A stretch of 58,054 nt of DNA, taken from assembly GCA_947589025.1 (NCBI GenBank), contig CANQAY010000008.1, positions 1 through 58,054 on the forward strand, read 5' to 3'. Origin of the DNA: an uncultured Clostridia bacterium (GTDB lineage Bacteria > Bacillota > Clostridia > Christensenellales > UBA1242). Shown here one piece after another: positions 7,564 to 16,473 of this stretch. The notes below the pieces were generated by a model. The model had not been told where the DNA came from. It searched no databases and saw only the letters and a list, made by a program, of their open reading frames with translations. Each line of letters starts with the position of its first letter. Position 1 is the first letter of the stretch. The position numbers and the translations under genes are program-made.

Positions 7564-9196
7564 AAAACTTGGCACGTATGCCGTTTTAATTTCGTTTTTA
7601 ATAAATTTAGTTTTATTTTTGTTAATTGCCGTTTCTGGTAAATTTGTTTTTGTTATAAACGATGATAAAAATATGCTAGATGCAATATCTGGCAAATTTT
7701 TAAATCACTCCACCAGTTATGGTGTTTTTATTTCACAACTAATTTGTTATCCGCTAAAAGTGTTATATTCAATAAATTGCAACATTCCTTTTTATGGCAT
7801 TTTTATGTGCATGGTTTTGTTTGCAAGCTGTTGGATAATTTGCTATTATTTTATTAATTTTAAAAACAAAAAAAATTTTTTAATTTCAAGCCTGGCGTAT
7901 GTAATTACATTTTTTTGTTTGTTTTTTTATAATATAATGAATGTTCAATTTACTTTGGTTGCCGTGTTCCCTATGTTGGCGTGTTTGTTTATGGTTGGCA
8001 GCAAAGAAAATTTAAAACCCATAAACTTTGTTTTAATTGGGCTGCTTATTGTCACATCTTTTGCAATAAGGGATAGCATTTGCCTATTTGCGCTTCCGTT
8101 TTTGGTGGCTTGTTTAATTTTTAAATGTTGCAAAAACAAAAAACTGCTGTTAAAAAATTTGTTAATTGTTTTGGCAATAACATCAAGTGCAGTTGCAATC
8201 AACAAATTAGCCGACGCAATTGTTTATAACAACAATGTTGAATACGCCAACTATATTGAATATAACAAAGTTAGAAACGAATTGTTAGATTATTATGAAG
8301 TGCCAGATTATTTAGAGGCGAAATCTTTATATGATAGTTTAAATATTGATGAAGATAGCGTGTTGCTTTTAAAGAAACATTATATGTTGGACTTGGAAGA
8401 ATTTTCGTTACAAAATTTAAAGCAGATAAGAGATTATCAAAGCCAGCATATTGTGGTTGGGCAAAGGTTTTTGCTAAGGGCAAAATCTGTTGTTAAAGTA
8501 TATTTTAAACAACAGGGGCAAAGTTTGGTGTTTTTGTTGTTAACAAGCTTGCTTTTAATTGTGTTTGCAAAAGAAAAACTTAAAACTTTTGTGTTTGTTT
8601 TGCTTTTAATGTTAATAATGTTTATTTTAAGTTTTGCAATGGCGTTTATAATGAAATTTCCTTCACGCATTGCAAACGTTTTGCTGTTGTTAACAATAGC
8701 ATTGCTGTTAAATTATCAAAAAGATAAGCAATATGTTGTGCCAAATAAAAAATTGTTAATTTTGCCCGTGTTGTTTTATGCTTGCTTAATTCCTTTCCCT
8801 ATAAACAGCAGCTTTGGGCAAAACAATTATGTTAACAAATGCAATGCAGAAAAATTTGCAATTGAAAATTTAATTAAAGAGGACTATAGCCACATTTATT
8901 TTGTAGATAACAATTTAATAACAAGGCAAACGGCCGAGCTATTTAATCAATCATCAAAAATTGAAAACATGTATTATTGCACATGGTATTCACGCTCGCC
9001 CTATGCACAGGAACTGCTTGGCAATTTGGGATATCGTTCTTTAAACGATTTATTTAAAAATGCCCAAAATGTTAAAATTATTGCGGATAAAGAAAAAGGG
9101 GTGGACCCTTTAATAAATTATATTAACAAAAAATATGGCAGAAATTTAGTAAAGCAAGAAGAACAAAATTTTTATGTTATTTATGCTTTGATTTGA
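7535..9196 (+). CDS. Polytopic GT-C-like membrane glycosyltransferase (candidate)
   Basis: A 553-residue protein with about ten predicted transmembrane helices and a C-terminal soluble domain (about 430-553). An acidic pair (NDDKNM, near residue 41) sits just after the first helix, where GT-C enzymes carry their catalytic or metal-binding acid in the first extracytoplasmic loop. The start is inside rmlB (29-base overlap), so it is co-expressed with dTDP-sugar synthesis. The inferred role is transfer of the flipped polyprenyl-phosphate sugar to an extracytoplasmic acceptor. I recognise no specific family; a polymerase or transporter-like role cannot be excluded. Confidence 0.6.
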   Translation: MEVTKIKQPKKLGTYAVLISFLINLVLFLLIAVSGKFVFVINDDKNMLDAISGKFLNHSTSYGVFISQLICYPLKVLYSINCNIPFYGIFMCMVLFASCWIICYYFINFKNKKNFLISSLAYVITFFCLFFYNIMNVQFTLVAVFPMLACLFMVGSKENLKPINFVLIGLLIVTSFAIRDSICLFALPFLVACLIFKCCKNKKLLLKNLLIVLAITSSAVAINKLADAIVYNNNVEYANYIEYNKVRNELLDYYEVPDYLEAKSLYDSLNIDEDSVLLLKKHYMLDLEEFSLQNLKQIRDYQSQHIVVGQRFLLRAKSVVKVYFKQQGQSLVFLLLTSLLLIVFAKEKLKTFVFVLLLMLIMFILSFAMAFIMKFPSRIANVLLLLTIALLLNYQKDKQYVVPNKKLLILPVLFYACLIPFPINSSFGQNNYVNKCNAEKFAIENLIKEDYSHIYFVDNNLITRQTAELFNQSSKIENMYYCTWYSRSPYAQELLGNLGYRSLNDLFKNAQNVKIIADKEKGVDPLINYINKKYGRNLVKQEEQNFYVIYALI

Positions 9197-9225
9197 TTGA
9201 CATTAAAATTCAACAATGTTATATT
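9197..9225 (+). promoter_or_regulatory. Sigma-A-type promoter with leaderless geometry
   Basis: TTGACA (9197-9202), a 17-base spacer and TATATT (9220-9225) are followed by exactly six bases and the ATG at 9232. No SD lies before the start. It gives the second membrane gene its own promoter, immediately after the stop of the previous gene. Confidence 0.78.
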
Positions 9226-9231
9226 TAAAAT

Positions 9232-10371
9232 ATGACAAAAAGTACTAAAAGATTCTATATTTTTTCATCAATTTTTTTTGCTTGTTTTGTGGGGTATTTC
9301 TTTTTCCATATCCACGTTTATGGCTGGTTAAGTGATTTTACCGGGCATTTAAATTTTATTTATCAAAACAGCATTAACAATTACACGCTTTACAACATGC
9401 TTTTAGCTTGGCTTTATTTGTTAATTCAAAATAAAGTTATTATTGAAATTATTTATGTTTTGTTGTTGGCGTTAAGCAAAATTGCCATTGCGTTTATTGT
9501 TAGATGGTATTTATTAAACAAAAACAAAGAAAAACCTTTTTGCTCGGAAACCGTTATAAACATAATTTCGTTTGTTATTCTATTTATTGGGGGCGGATAT
9601 CTCCCTGTTTGGAACTGGGAATTTGGCAAAGAAATGTATATTTGGTGGGGCCAGCCTAACTTGTGGCACAACCCAACAATTTTGTTTATGGAGCCATTTG
9701 CCCTGCTTGCCATAATTTACTTGGAAAAGTTTATTGTTAAAAAGCAACAAAACTTTAAAACTTGGCTGCTGTTAACAGTGTTTATAACATTATCCACACT
9801 TTTAAAGCCATCATTTGTGTGCGGGGCTGTGCCAACATTAGCAATTATCTTTTTATATTTGTTAATTAAAAACAAATTTAAAAATTTTAAAGAAATTGCA
9901 ATATGTTGTTGTGCGTTTATTCCGTCTGGGCTGGCGCTAATTTATCAAGTTTTTGCGTTGTTTGGAAGCAGTTCATCCTCTATAGGCTTAACGGCAACTG
10001 GGCTGTTTAAATCTTGGACATATACATTTATTTTGCCTTTAGTTATTTTGGCACCAATTGTTGTGTATATTTATAATAGAAAGCGCTTAGAGTTTACGGA
10101 TGTGTTTTCAATAATATTCTACCTTGTTGCGTTTATGGAAGGCAATTTTATAACCGAAACTGGCGGAAGAGCTGGGCACGGAAACTTTGTTTGGACATAT
10201 ATGGCGTCTTTGCTGTTCCTGTTTATATTCTCGCTTATATGTTTTGCCAAAAACTACAAAAACACGCCTAAGAAAATGCGGATATTTATTATAGTGCTTT
10301 ATGCAATACATTTAATTTTGGGTTTAACTTATTTGCTAAGAATTTTAACCACTGGCGGATATTACATATAA
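9232..10371 (+). CDS. Polytopic membrane protein, possibly GT-C-like
   Basis: A 379-residue integral membrane protein with about nine or ten hydrophobic helices. After the first helix there is a short loop with an aspartate (LSDFTGHLNF, about 33-42), and a Trp-rich loop (WNWEFGKEMYIWWGQPN) lies between later helices. The general look is of GT-C or Wzy-like proteins, but no diagnostic motif is visible. It follows the 553-residue GT-C candidate and has its own leaderless-type promoter. An intrinsic terminator directly follows, so it ends the sugar island. Function is not assigned. Confidence 0.55.
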   Translation: MTKSTKRFYIFSSIFFACFVGYFFFHIHVYGWLSDFTGHLNFIYQNSINNYTLYNMLLAWLYLLIQNKVIIEIIYVLLLALSKIAIAFIVRWYLLNKNKEKPFCSETVINIISFVILFIGGGYLPVWNWEFGKEMYIWWGQPNLWHNPTILFMEPFALLAIIYLEKFIVKKQQNFKTWLLLTVFITLSTLLKPSFVCGAVPTLAIIFLYLLIKNKFKNFKEIAICCCAFIPSGLALIYQVFALFGSSSSSIGLTATGLFKSWTYTFILPLVILAPIVVYIYNRKRLEFTDVFSIIFYLVAFMEGNFITETGGRAGHGNFVWTYMASLLFLFIFSLICFAKNYKNTPKKMRIFIIVLYAIHLILGLTYLLRILTTGGYYI

Positions 10372-10377
10372 AAATAG

Positions 10378-10404
10378 AAGTTTTTGCATTGCAAAAACTT
10401 TTTT
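10378..10404 (+). terminator. Intrinsic terminator
   Basis: The arms AAGTTTTTGCA and TGCAAAAACTT are separated by a single base and followed by T residues. It ends the sugar island. Confidence 0.8.
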
Positions 10405-10412
10405 GTTTAATG

Positions 10413-10441
10413 TTGACAGGGTGGCGGGTTTGTGATATTAT
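10413..10441 (+). promoter_or_regulatory. Sigma-A-type promoter of the 962-residue protein
   Basis: TTGACA, a 17-base spacer and TATTAT (10436-10441). Unlike the leaderless group, a leader with TAGGAG lies before the ATG at 10461, so this gene starts in the usual SD-dependent way. Confidence 0.75.
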
Positions 10442-10460
10442 ATTATTTAGGAGTTAAACA

Positions 10461-13349
10461 ATGGAAATTATTAAAAAAGAAGAATTTGATCGCATTTTTA
10501 GATATCATCATTGGGGCGAAGTTGACGAATATGCCAAGATGGAGCTTTTTAATTATTTTGTTAGCCTTAAGCTTAGCGAAAGTGATGTGCGCAGCATTTT
10601 AAACGGTGCCAAAAAGATGGCAATTTCAATTGCAAAAACACAGCGCTATGTGGATTTTGACGAAATTAACGCCCTAATTAAAAGGGCCAACGGGTTAAAA
10701 GATTTGCGCCTATTTAACATGTTTGACACAATTGACCGCAAGTTTAAAGAGTTTTACACCGAGGCTGCTGAATTGGGCTACACCGATTTTAACACCAACA
10801 AAATTGATGTGTTAATAACCAACTGCTTTAACAAGGCCAAGGAAATAACCAAAATTGAAAACAAATCGATTGAGCAATTTTCAAAGGCAGTTATGGATAA
10901 TTTTTGGATGCTTGCCTGCATCTATTCTGCCCTATCACAGCACCTTCCGCTTGAAGATGGCGAAGTTAACAAAGAATATTACATTAGAATTGCCGATGGC
11001 ATTATGATGGAAATTTTGAACAAGCTTGACCCTACCCTTTTTGAAGATTTTAAAAACCGCATTGAAAATTTGGAGTATAGAATAACTGGCGCAAAAACCG
11101 AATTTAAATTTGGCAACAACGCCGCGTTTAGTCGTGTGGAAAAGTTGCTTTCTGCCTTAACGCAAACCGACATGTTTGGCAGAGGGTTTTCCGTTACCGA
11201 AACGCTATCGGAAAAAGAGTTGCAAAAGCTTATTGAACACACAAAAAGCATTTTGTTAACCTCCAGCCAAGAAAAAGTTTTTGGTGCCATACGCGTGCTA
11301 AGGAACCACATTCAAGAAGTTAACAAGCGCTTTGGCAACAAGTTTAAAGTTAACATTAAAGATGTGTTTTTGGGTGCGGGCTCAATTTTAAACATAAACC
11401 CACGCACCTTGCAGGATAGTTCCAAATTGCTTTTGGGCAAGCAGGTTAACGAGCTGCCGGGCGATAAACCTTCAATTAAATTTTTGCAATCACTTTTCCC
11501 ACAGATGCGCATTGTTGGCATTGAGGCGGAAGAAAAGCAGCATTTAATTTTGGAATCTAAGCGCACAATTTTTGTGGAGTTAACAACATCAAGCTTGGTT
11601 AGGGCAAGTTCGTCATTAGTTAAATGCCTGTTTGATGCCCTTGTTGAAGATAAAACTAATTTAGAGCGCTTGCCAGAAAAAATATTTAAACTTGAAGAGA
11701 TGGGCTTTAATTTTGAAACGATTTTTACAGCAGATAACATTTTTGATATAATTAGTTCGGCTTCGTTTAAATCGGGCAAGGCAAGCAGCAAAACGGGCGG
11801 CAAATTGCAAGAGAATTTTAAACAAAATGTGGCGTTAATTAACAAATTGGTTAATGTTGACGATTTGCAAGAAGTTATTAAACACAACGTAACATTGTTG
11901 TTTGAAGATACACTAACATTAAAAACTAAATTGGCAGAAATTTATGCCAAATTTGCAACCACGCGCAGCAAAGAGCAATATACAAGCGACATTGAAGAAT
12001 TTTTAAACATAAAAATTGGCAGCAAGCTAGGCTCGGACATTAAACCTGATGGCCAAGGCAAAGCCACCCGTGGGCGCGCGCCACACAACCACGAGCGCGT
12101 TGAAATTGACGAGGCATTTATTGATGCCGACCTATTAAAAGAGTTTGGCATTCACATAAAAGCCGCAAATTTAAACGGCCCTAAAAAACCAGCCGCGCCA
12201 GTGCACCCAAAACGTGGGGATTTAAACAAAATTAACAGCATAATTAACGATGTTGAAAACGGCAAAATTATAGACCAAGACGTTAGCGAATATGACTTTT
12301 ATTCCGACTTTTCTATTTTAAGTGAAGAGATACGCGGACTTTTCAGTTATTATGACGAAATTACCGATGGCAAAGCAGACATTTTTAGCAAAAACAAAAA
12401 TTTGGCCGGCGGGTTGGATGGCACTATTATTAAAGAAATTGCACTTATTGGGCAGGATAAAATGGTGCTTAGATCTAGCAAAATTAAAAACACAGTTAAA
12501 AAAATAAACAAACTTTTTGCCGACATTGATTTAGACGAACTTGGCACACAAGACGATGCTAAAATGACAGTTGAATCTTTAAAAACCGCGGTTAAAAAGG
12601 TTGATGAAATTATTGAACTTTATTTAAAAGAAAAGCAAGAAATTTTGGCTAAAGAGCAAGCCCAAATTTTAACCGTTAAAGAAAACAAGGCAAACGGCAA
12701 AATTGAAAATTCGTCTAAATACATTCAGCGCATGATTGACGAGCACGTTAGCAGCATTGCTAAAGACCTTGCCCGCCGCAACAAAAAACAAGAGGCAGCA
12801 CAGCTTTTGCAAGACTTTGAATTTGAACGCGATTTTGCGCTTGTTAGGGAAAACGAAATTAGAGAATTTAGGCGCACACACCGTGCCCAAGACGCTGATG
12901 CAAACATAACAAGCGGCGCTGTGGCAGACGATATTCTTTCAAGGTCGGCAGCAGTTTCTGCCCAATTGAACGCGCTAAATTTGTTTAAACAAAACTTGCA
13001 AGGCAAAATTGAAGAACTTTCTAGCAAGCTTGCAACAATAGAAAAGAAACAGCGCAAAGAAAGGCAGCAAATTATAACCTCTTTGCAAGAAAAACAAGAG
13101 AGTTTGTTGCAAGAAATTAAAGAGTTGCAAAGCAACATCTCCAGCCTTTCAGCCAACTTGGATAACGACAAAGTTTTCTATAGCAAAACTTACAAAACGC
13201 GAGATGCAAAACGCAGTTCGCACGCGGTTAAGGTTGCTTCAAGGATGGAAACCAAACAAGCTGCGTTGGACGAACTAAACAAGCAACTTAATTTAAAATT
13301 GCAAGAAATTGAATATATTAAAGCGCAAATTGATGAAATTAATGTGTAA
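10461..13349 (+). CDS. Orphan 962-residue cytosolic protein with C-terminal coiled coil
   Basis: I do not recognise this protein. It has no signal peptide or membrane helix and is rich in Lys, Glu, Asp and Asn. The first roughly 530 residues look helical. A Gly/Pro/Lys-rich linker (about 530-600) separates them from a second helical part. The last roughly 120 residues are strongly heptad-like with many Gln, Glu, Lys and Leu, as in long coiled coils. A good promoter and SD precede it and a terminator directly follows, so it is a single-gene transcript. Codon use resembles the housekeeping genes here. A structural, cytoskeletal or scaffold role is possible, but nothing in the sequence proves one. 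Confidence 0.85.
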   Translation: MEIIKKEEFDRIFRYHHWGEVDEYAKMELFNYFVSLKLSESDVRSILNGAKKMAISIAKTQRYVDFDEINALIKRANGLKDLRLFNMFDTIDRKFKEFYTEAAELGYTDFNTNKIDVLITNCFNKAKEITKIENKSIEQFSKAVMDNFWMLACIYSALSQHLPLEDGEVNKEYYIRIADGIMMEILNKLDPTLFEDFKNRIENLEYRITGAKTEFKFGNNAAFSRVEKLLSALTQTDMFGRGFSVTETLSEKELQKLIEHTKSILLTSSQEKVFGAIRVLRNHIQEVNKRFGNKFKVNIKDVFLGAGSILNINPRTLQDSSKLLLGKQVNELPGDKPSIKFLQSLFPQMRIVGIEAEEKQHLILESKRTIFVELTTSSLVRASSSLVKCLFDALVEDKTNLERLPEKIFKLEEMGFNFETIFTADNIFDIISSASFKSGKASSKTGGKLQENFKQNVALINKLVNVDDLQEVIKHNVTLLFEDTLTLKTKLAEIYAKFATTRSKEQYTSDIEEFLNIKIGSKLGSDIKPDGQGKATRGRAPHNHERVEIDEAFIDADLLKEFGIHIKAANLNGPKKPAAPVHPKRGDLNKINSIINDVENGKIIDQDVSEYDFYSDFSILSEEIRGLFSYYDEITDGKADIFSKNKNLAGGLDGTIIKEIALIGQDKMVLRSSKIKNTVKKINKLFADIDLDELGTQDDAKMTVESLKTAVKKVDEIIELYLKEKQEILAKEQAQILTVKENKANGKIENSSKYIQRMIDEHVSSIAKDLARRNKKQEAAQLLQDFEFERDFALVRENEIREFRRTHRAQDADANITSGAVADDILSRSAAVSAQLNALNLFKQNLQGKIEELSSKLATIEKKQRKERQQIITSLQEKQESLLQEIKELQSNISSLSANLDNDKVFYSKTYKTRDAKRSSHAVKVASRMETKQAALDELNKQLNLKLQEIEYIKAQIDEINV

Positions 13350-13353
13350 AAAG

Positions 13354-13374
13354 CCAACTTTTGTTGGTTTTTTT
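13354..13374. terminator. Bidirectional intrinsic terminator
   Basis: The CCAAC TTTT GTTGG hairpin has T-runs on both strands. It serves the 962-residue gene on the plus strand and the ZIP transporter on the minus strand. Confidence 0.85.
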
Positions 13375-14122
13375 ATAAAAACATTTCAAGCAGCAACATT
13401 AAAATAAACCCCAGCACGCACCAAAATGTGCCAAAATGGCCGCTCTCGCAATGGGCATCTGGCAGCACCTCTTCCAATGTAACTAGCAGCATTGCGCCCG
13501 CGCTCATTGCCAAAATGTGCGGCATAAGAATTGTTAACTTGCTTGCCAAAATTAGGCCAACAACGGCAAAAATTGGTTCCACCACGCCGCTAAGCACGCC
13601 AAAAATAAAGGCTTTTAATTTGCCCCTTTGCTGCTTTATTGGAAGGGTTACCGCCAAGCTTTCGGGCACATTTTGAAGCGCAATGCCAATTGCCAAACTT
13701 AGCGCGCTAAAATAGGCGGAAAGTTGATTCACGCTTATTGCAAAACCAAAAGCCAAGCCAACCGACAGCCCTTCTGGAATGTTGTGCAAGGTGATTGCAA
13801 TAAACAATTTAAAAGTTTTTTTGTTGCCGTTATTAAAACGTTTTACAAGTTTATCCAACGCAATAAGTAGCATTGCGCCGGCTAAAATTGAAAACAGAGT
13901 TATGCAACTTTTAAAATTGCCCAACTGTTTTGCCTGCTCTATTGCCGGCACAAGCAGCCCAAAAACCGAGGCGGACAACATTACGCCCGCGGTTATGCCC
14001 ATTAAAAAAATGTTAAATTTTGTTTTTGTTTGCTTTTTTAACAAAAAAACCAATGCACTGCCCAAACAGGTGGCAATAAAAATTAAAGAAATTCCTAAAA
14101 CTGTTAACCAAATTTTTTGCAT
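13373..14122 (-). CDS. ZIP-family metal transporter (ZupT-like)
   Basis: A 249-residue inner-membrane transporter of divalent metals (zinc, possibly iron or manganese) with about eight transmembrane helices. The diagnostic metal-binding helices are present: HNIPEGLSVG (helix IV) and QNVPES (helix V). A histidine-containing tail segment (DAHCESGHFG) lies between the last helices. Length matches bacterial ZupT/GufA proteins. It stands alone between an orphan gene and the GtrA cluster, with terminators on both sides. Substrate cannot be read from the sequence. Confidence 0.92.
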   Translation of the reverse strand: MQKIWLTVLGISLIFIATCLGSALVFLLKKQTKTKFNIFLMGITAGVMLSASVFGLLVPAIEQAKQLGNFKSCITLFSILAGAMLLIALDKLVKRFNNGNKKTFKLFIAITLHNIPEGLSVGLAFGFAISVNQLSAYFSALSLAIGIALQNVPESLAVTLPIKQQRGKLKAFIFGVLSGVVEPIFAVVGLILASKLTILMPHILAMSAGAMLLVTLEEVLPDAHCESGHFGTFWCVLGFILMLLLEMFL

Positions 14123-14158
14123 TCATTTCATACTATGAAAATGTTGTGCGCGGTGTGT

Positions 14159-14186
14159 AAAAAAAAATAGCGCAAACGCGTTATTT
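14159..14186 (-). terminator. Intrinsic terminator of the gtrB-COG2426-gtrA operon
   Basis: On the minus strand a CGC/GCG stem flanked by AATA and TATT is followed by a long T-run. It overlaps the stop codon of the GtrA-like gene. Confidence 0.7.
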
Positions 14187-14660
14187 TTTGTTTTTAAACA
14201 GAATTAGGCGCTTAGAAACATAATTATAGATAAGCACAACAATTGTTACAATAATTTTAGAAACCCACTGATTTATGTGCATTAAATCGAAGCAGAGATA
14301 CATGCCCAACATGTTCAGCCCCAGCCCAATTACGCTTAGCACGGTGAAGATTATAAACCCTTGTGTAGATTTGCTTTTGCCCTTTTCGTTAAACACAAAT
14401 AAAATAGACAAAACGTAGTTAACAATAAGCCCACAAATAAAGCCAATTGCCGTGCCCATAATTGTTGCAAAAGTGGATGGCGTTGGCGTGTTAATAAACA
14501 CATTTATAAACGATGGATAAATTTCGCGCTGAATGAAATACATGGCCACGCCCATCATAAACATATCCACCAATGTGGCAATTGTGCCCACAATTAAAAA
14601 TCTAAAAATTTCCGCAAAAGTTTTGTGTGTTTCAAAAAATTGTTTAATTTTATTAATCAT
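14181..14660 (-). CDS. GtrA-like membrane protein (lipid-linked sugar flippase candidate)
   Basis: A 159-residue protein with four transmembrane helices of the GtrA/GtcA family. Family-typical features include the RFLIVGTIATLVD stretch in helix 1, GFICGLIVNYVLS and the C-terminal NYVSKRLILFK. GtrA proteins are proposed to flip undecaprenyl-phosphate-glucose or a similar lipid-linked sugar. TAGGAG precedes the ATG. It is the last gene of a three-gene operon whose first gene is the matching GtrB-like glycosyltransferase, so it likely serves a second lipid-sugar system distinct from the one at 2.2-4.4 kb. Confidence 0.88.
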   Translation of the reverse strand: MINKIKQFFETHKTFAEIFRFLIVGTIATLVDMFMMGVAMYFIQREIYPSFINVFINTPTPSTFATIMGTAIGFICGLIVNYVLSILFVFNEKGKSKSTQGFIIFTVLSVIGLGLNMLGMYLCFDLMHINQWVSKIIVTIVVLIYNYVSKRLILFKNKK

Positions 14661-14668
14661 TTTTTCTC

Positions 14669-15325
14669 CTAGGTGTTGTTATCTTCATTTTTTGCCTTGT
14701 GTTTTTTAACAAAGTGCTTAATAATTTCGTAAATTAAAATAACAAAAATTAAGGCAATAAATATGTAAAATAAATAGTCGTTAAGGGCAGGAATAAATTG
14801 CAAAATTAACGTTATTAACAGCCCGGCCACTATGTTGCCCAAAATTACGCTAACGCAAGTGGTTAAATAATCTAGCCCCACAAACACGGCAACGCATGTG
14901 CCCGTCCACACTCCGGTAAATGGCAGCGGCACGGCCACAAAAATGAACACGGCAAGCACCTTTTTCCACCACGCGGGGGTAAAACGGCTGCTTTTTTGGT
15001 CTGCGCCCTCAATATTTGCCGTTTTGCTTTTAACTCGGTTTTCAATTGCCAGCGCCAAATTTTTAAAAATTTTAATGCGCTTTAATAGATTTATTATTGG
15101 CACAAAAATAAGCGCAATTATTGGCACAATAAGCGAACTGCCCAACAAACTCCAGCCATAGGCCTGCCAGTTTGTCATGGCAATGCCACTCCAAAAGCCG
15201 GGGTTGGTTGCAAAAGGAATGGCGCCCCTAAGCTCTATTATGGGCACCATAGAAATTAAAATTGTGGCCAAAATTATGTTGTTGCCAAATATGTTAGAAA
15301 ATAAATTATTTAAAAATTCTGTCAT
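14669..15325 (-). CDS. COG2426 'small multidrug export' membrane protein
   Basis: A 218-residue integral membrane protein with about five or six helices. The PIIELRGAIPFA motif at about 27-38 is the family hallmark (Sm_multidrug_ex). These proteins have the shape of small DedA-like transporters; despite the name, the substrate is not established. It sits between GtrB- and GtrA-like genes with short gaps, so co-transcription suggests a link with lipid-linked sugar or polyprenyl-phosphate handling. That link is inference. Confidence 0.82.
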   Translation of the reverse strand: MTEFLNNLFSNIFGNNIILATILISMVPIIELRGAIPFATNPGFWSGIAMTNWQAYGWSLLGSSLIVPIIALIFVPIINLLKRIKIFKNLALAIENRVKSKTANIEGADQKSSRFTPAWWKKVLAVFIFVAVPLPFTGVWTGTCVAVFVGLDYLTTCVSVILGNIVAGLLITLILQFIPALNDYLFYIFIALIFVILIYEIIKHFVKKHKAKNEDNNT

Positions 15326-15336
15326 AAATCATCCAA

Positions 15337-16266
15337 TTAATCATCAAAATTTCCGCTTTCGCTAACAATGCTGCGTGGTCGGTTTTGCACTTCTTCATAA
15401 GTTTTTCTTAAATAAACATTGGTTAGGCCGTTTAAAACGAACGATATTGAAAACAACATTGTTATTGTTGGGAACAGCCACGCCGCCAGCGGCAAGAAAA
15501 TTTTGCAGCAGCTTAGCACAATAAATGTTATAAAACATGCCAAGCTTAAAAATCCGCCCAACAGCCCCAATTTTGCTGAAATTGTAAGCGGCCATGTGGA
15601 AAGGGTTACCACGCTGCCAGTTGCCAATTTAACCAACTTTTTTAACGAATATTTGGTTGTGCCAGCCACGCGCTCGTTACGCACAAACTCAACTTCGGTT
15701 TGCTTAAACCCCACCCAAGAGGTTAGCCCGCGCAAATATCTGCCATGTTCGGGCATATTTATTAAAGTGTTAACCACTTTTCTATCCAAAAGCTTAAATT
15801 CGCCCACATTTTGCGGAATTTTTAGCCCAGAAATGCCCTGAATGAATTTTAAATATAATTTAGAGGTAAATTTTTTAAAAAATGTTTCACCTTTACGCTT
15901 TTTGCGCTTGCCATGCACAACTTCGTAGCCCTCTTTCCATTTTTTAATCATTTCTGGTATAACTTCAACAGGGTCTTGCAAATCCACATCAATAGTAATC
16001 ACCGCCTCGCCGGAAGAGTGCTCATATCCGCAAAAAATTGCCGCCTGTTGCCCAAAATTGCGAGAAAAACTTAAATATTTTACATTTTTATCGCTTAAAG
16101 CAAGCTCTTTTAATATATTTAGCGTGTTATCCATGCTGCCGTCGTTTACAAAAATAACTTCATAAGGCTCGTTTAAATTTTTCATAACGGGCGTTATTGC
16201 ATCATAAAAGATTTTAATTGTGTCTTGTTCGTTGTAAACTGGCACAATTATTGAATATTTAACCAT
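15337..16266 (-). CDS. GT2 undecaprenyl-phosphate glycosyltransferase (GtrB/CsbB-like)
   Basis: A 309-residue enzyme that loads a sugar onto undecaprenyl phosphate. The GT-A fold begins with SIIVPVYNEQ, then FVNDGSMD, RNFGQQAA, and the DVDLQDP metal-binding motif near 94-100. Two C-terminal transmembrane helices (about 230-290) place it in the GtrB/CsbB group. I start at the ATG at 16266 because GGAGG precedes it by a few bases; an upstream Cys-rich extension would be unusual. It heads the operon with COG2426 and gtrA. On the minus strand a TTGACT-18-TATAAT promoter lies upstream (about 16283-16326). Confidence 0.9.
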   Translation of the reverse strand: MVKYSIIVPVYNEQDTIKIFYDAITPVMKNLNEPYEVIFVNDGSMDNTLNILKELALSDKNVKYLSFSRNFGQQAAIFCGYEHSSGEAVITIDVDLQDPVEVIPEMIKKWKEGYEVVHGKRKKRKGETFFKKFTSKLYLKFIQGISGLKIPQNVGEFKLLDRKVVNTLINMPEHGRYLRGLTSWVGFKQTEVEFVRNERVAGTTKYSLKKLVKLATGSVVTLSTWPLTISAKLGLLGGFLSLACFITFIVLSCCKIFLPLAAWLFPTITMLFSISFVLNGLTNVYLRKTYEEVQNRPRSIVSESGNFDD

Positions 16267-16473
16267 ATTTCCTCCACACATTGAACAATTTGTATAATTA
16301 TAAGTAAAAGGGCAATAAAAAGTCAAATGTTTTGGCTTAAAACATGCCTAAAAAGGCAAAACACGGCACAAAAATGCAAAAAAAATTTAAAATTTTAATA
16401 TAAAAAGCAATTTTTTATTATTTTATTTGCAATTTTTTTAAAAAAATATTAATATTATGGCAAGGAGTTGAAA

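Noticed and set aside
11312-11887. 191-residue open frame on the minus strand inside the 962-residue gene
   Set aside because: It is a shadow frame: no SD or promoter, biased low-complexity composition, fully inside a well-supported gene.
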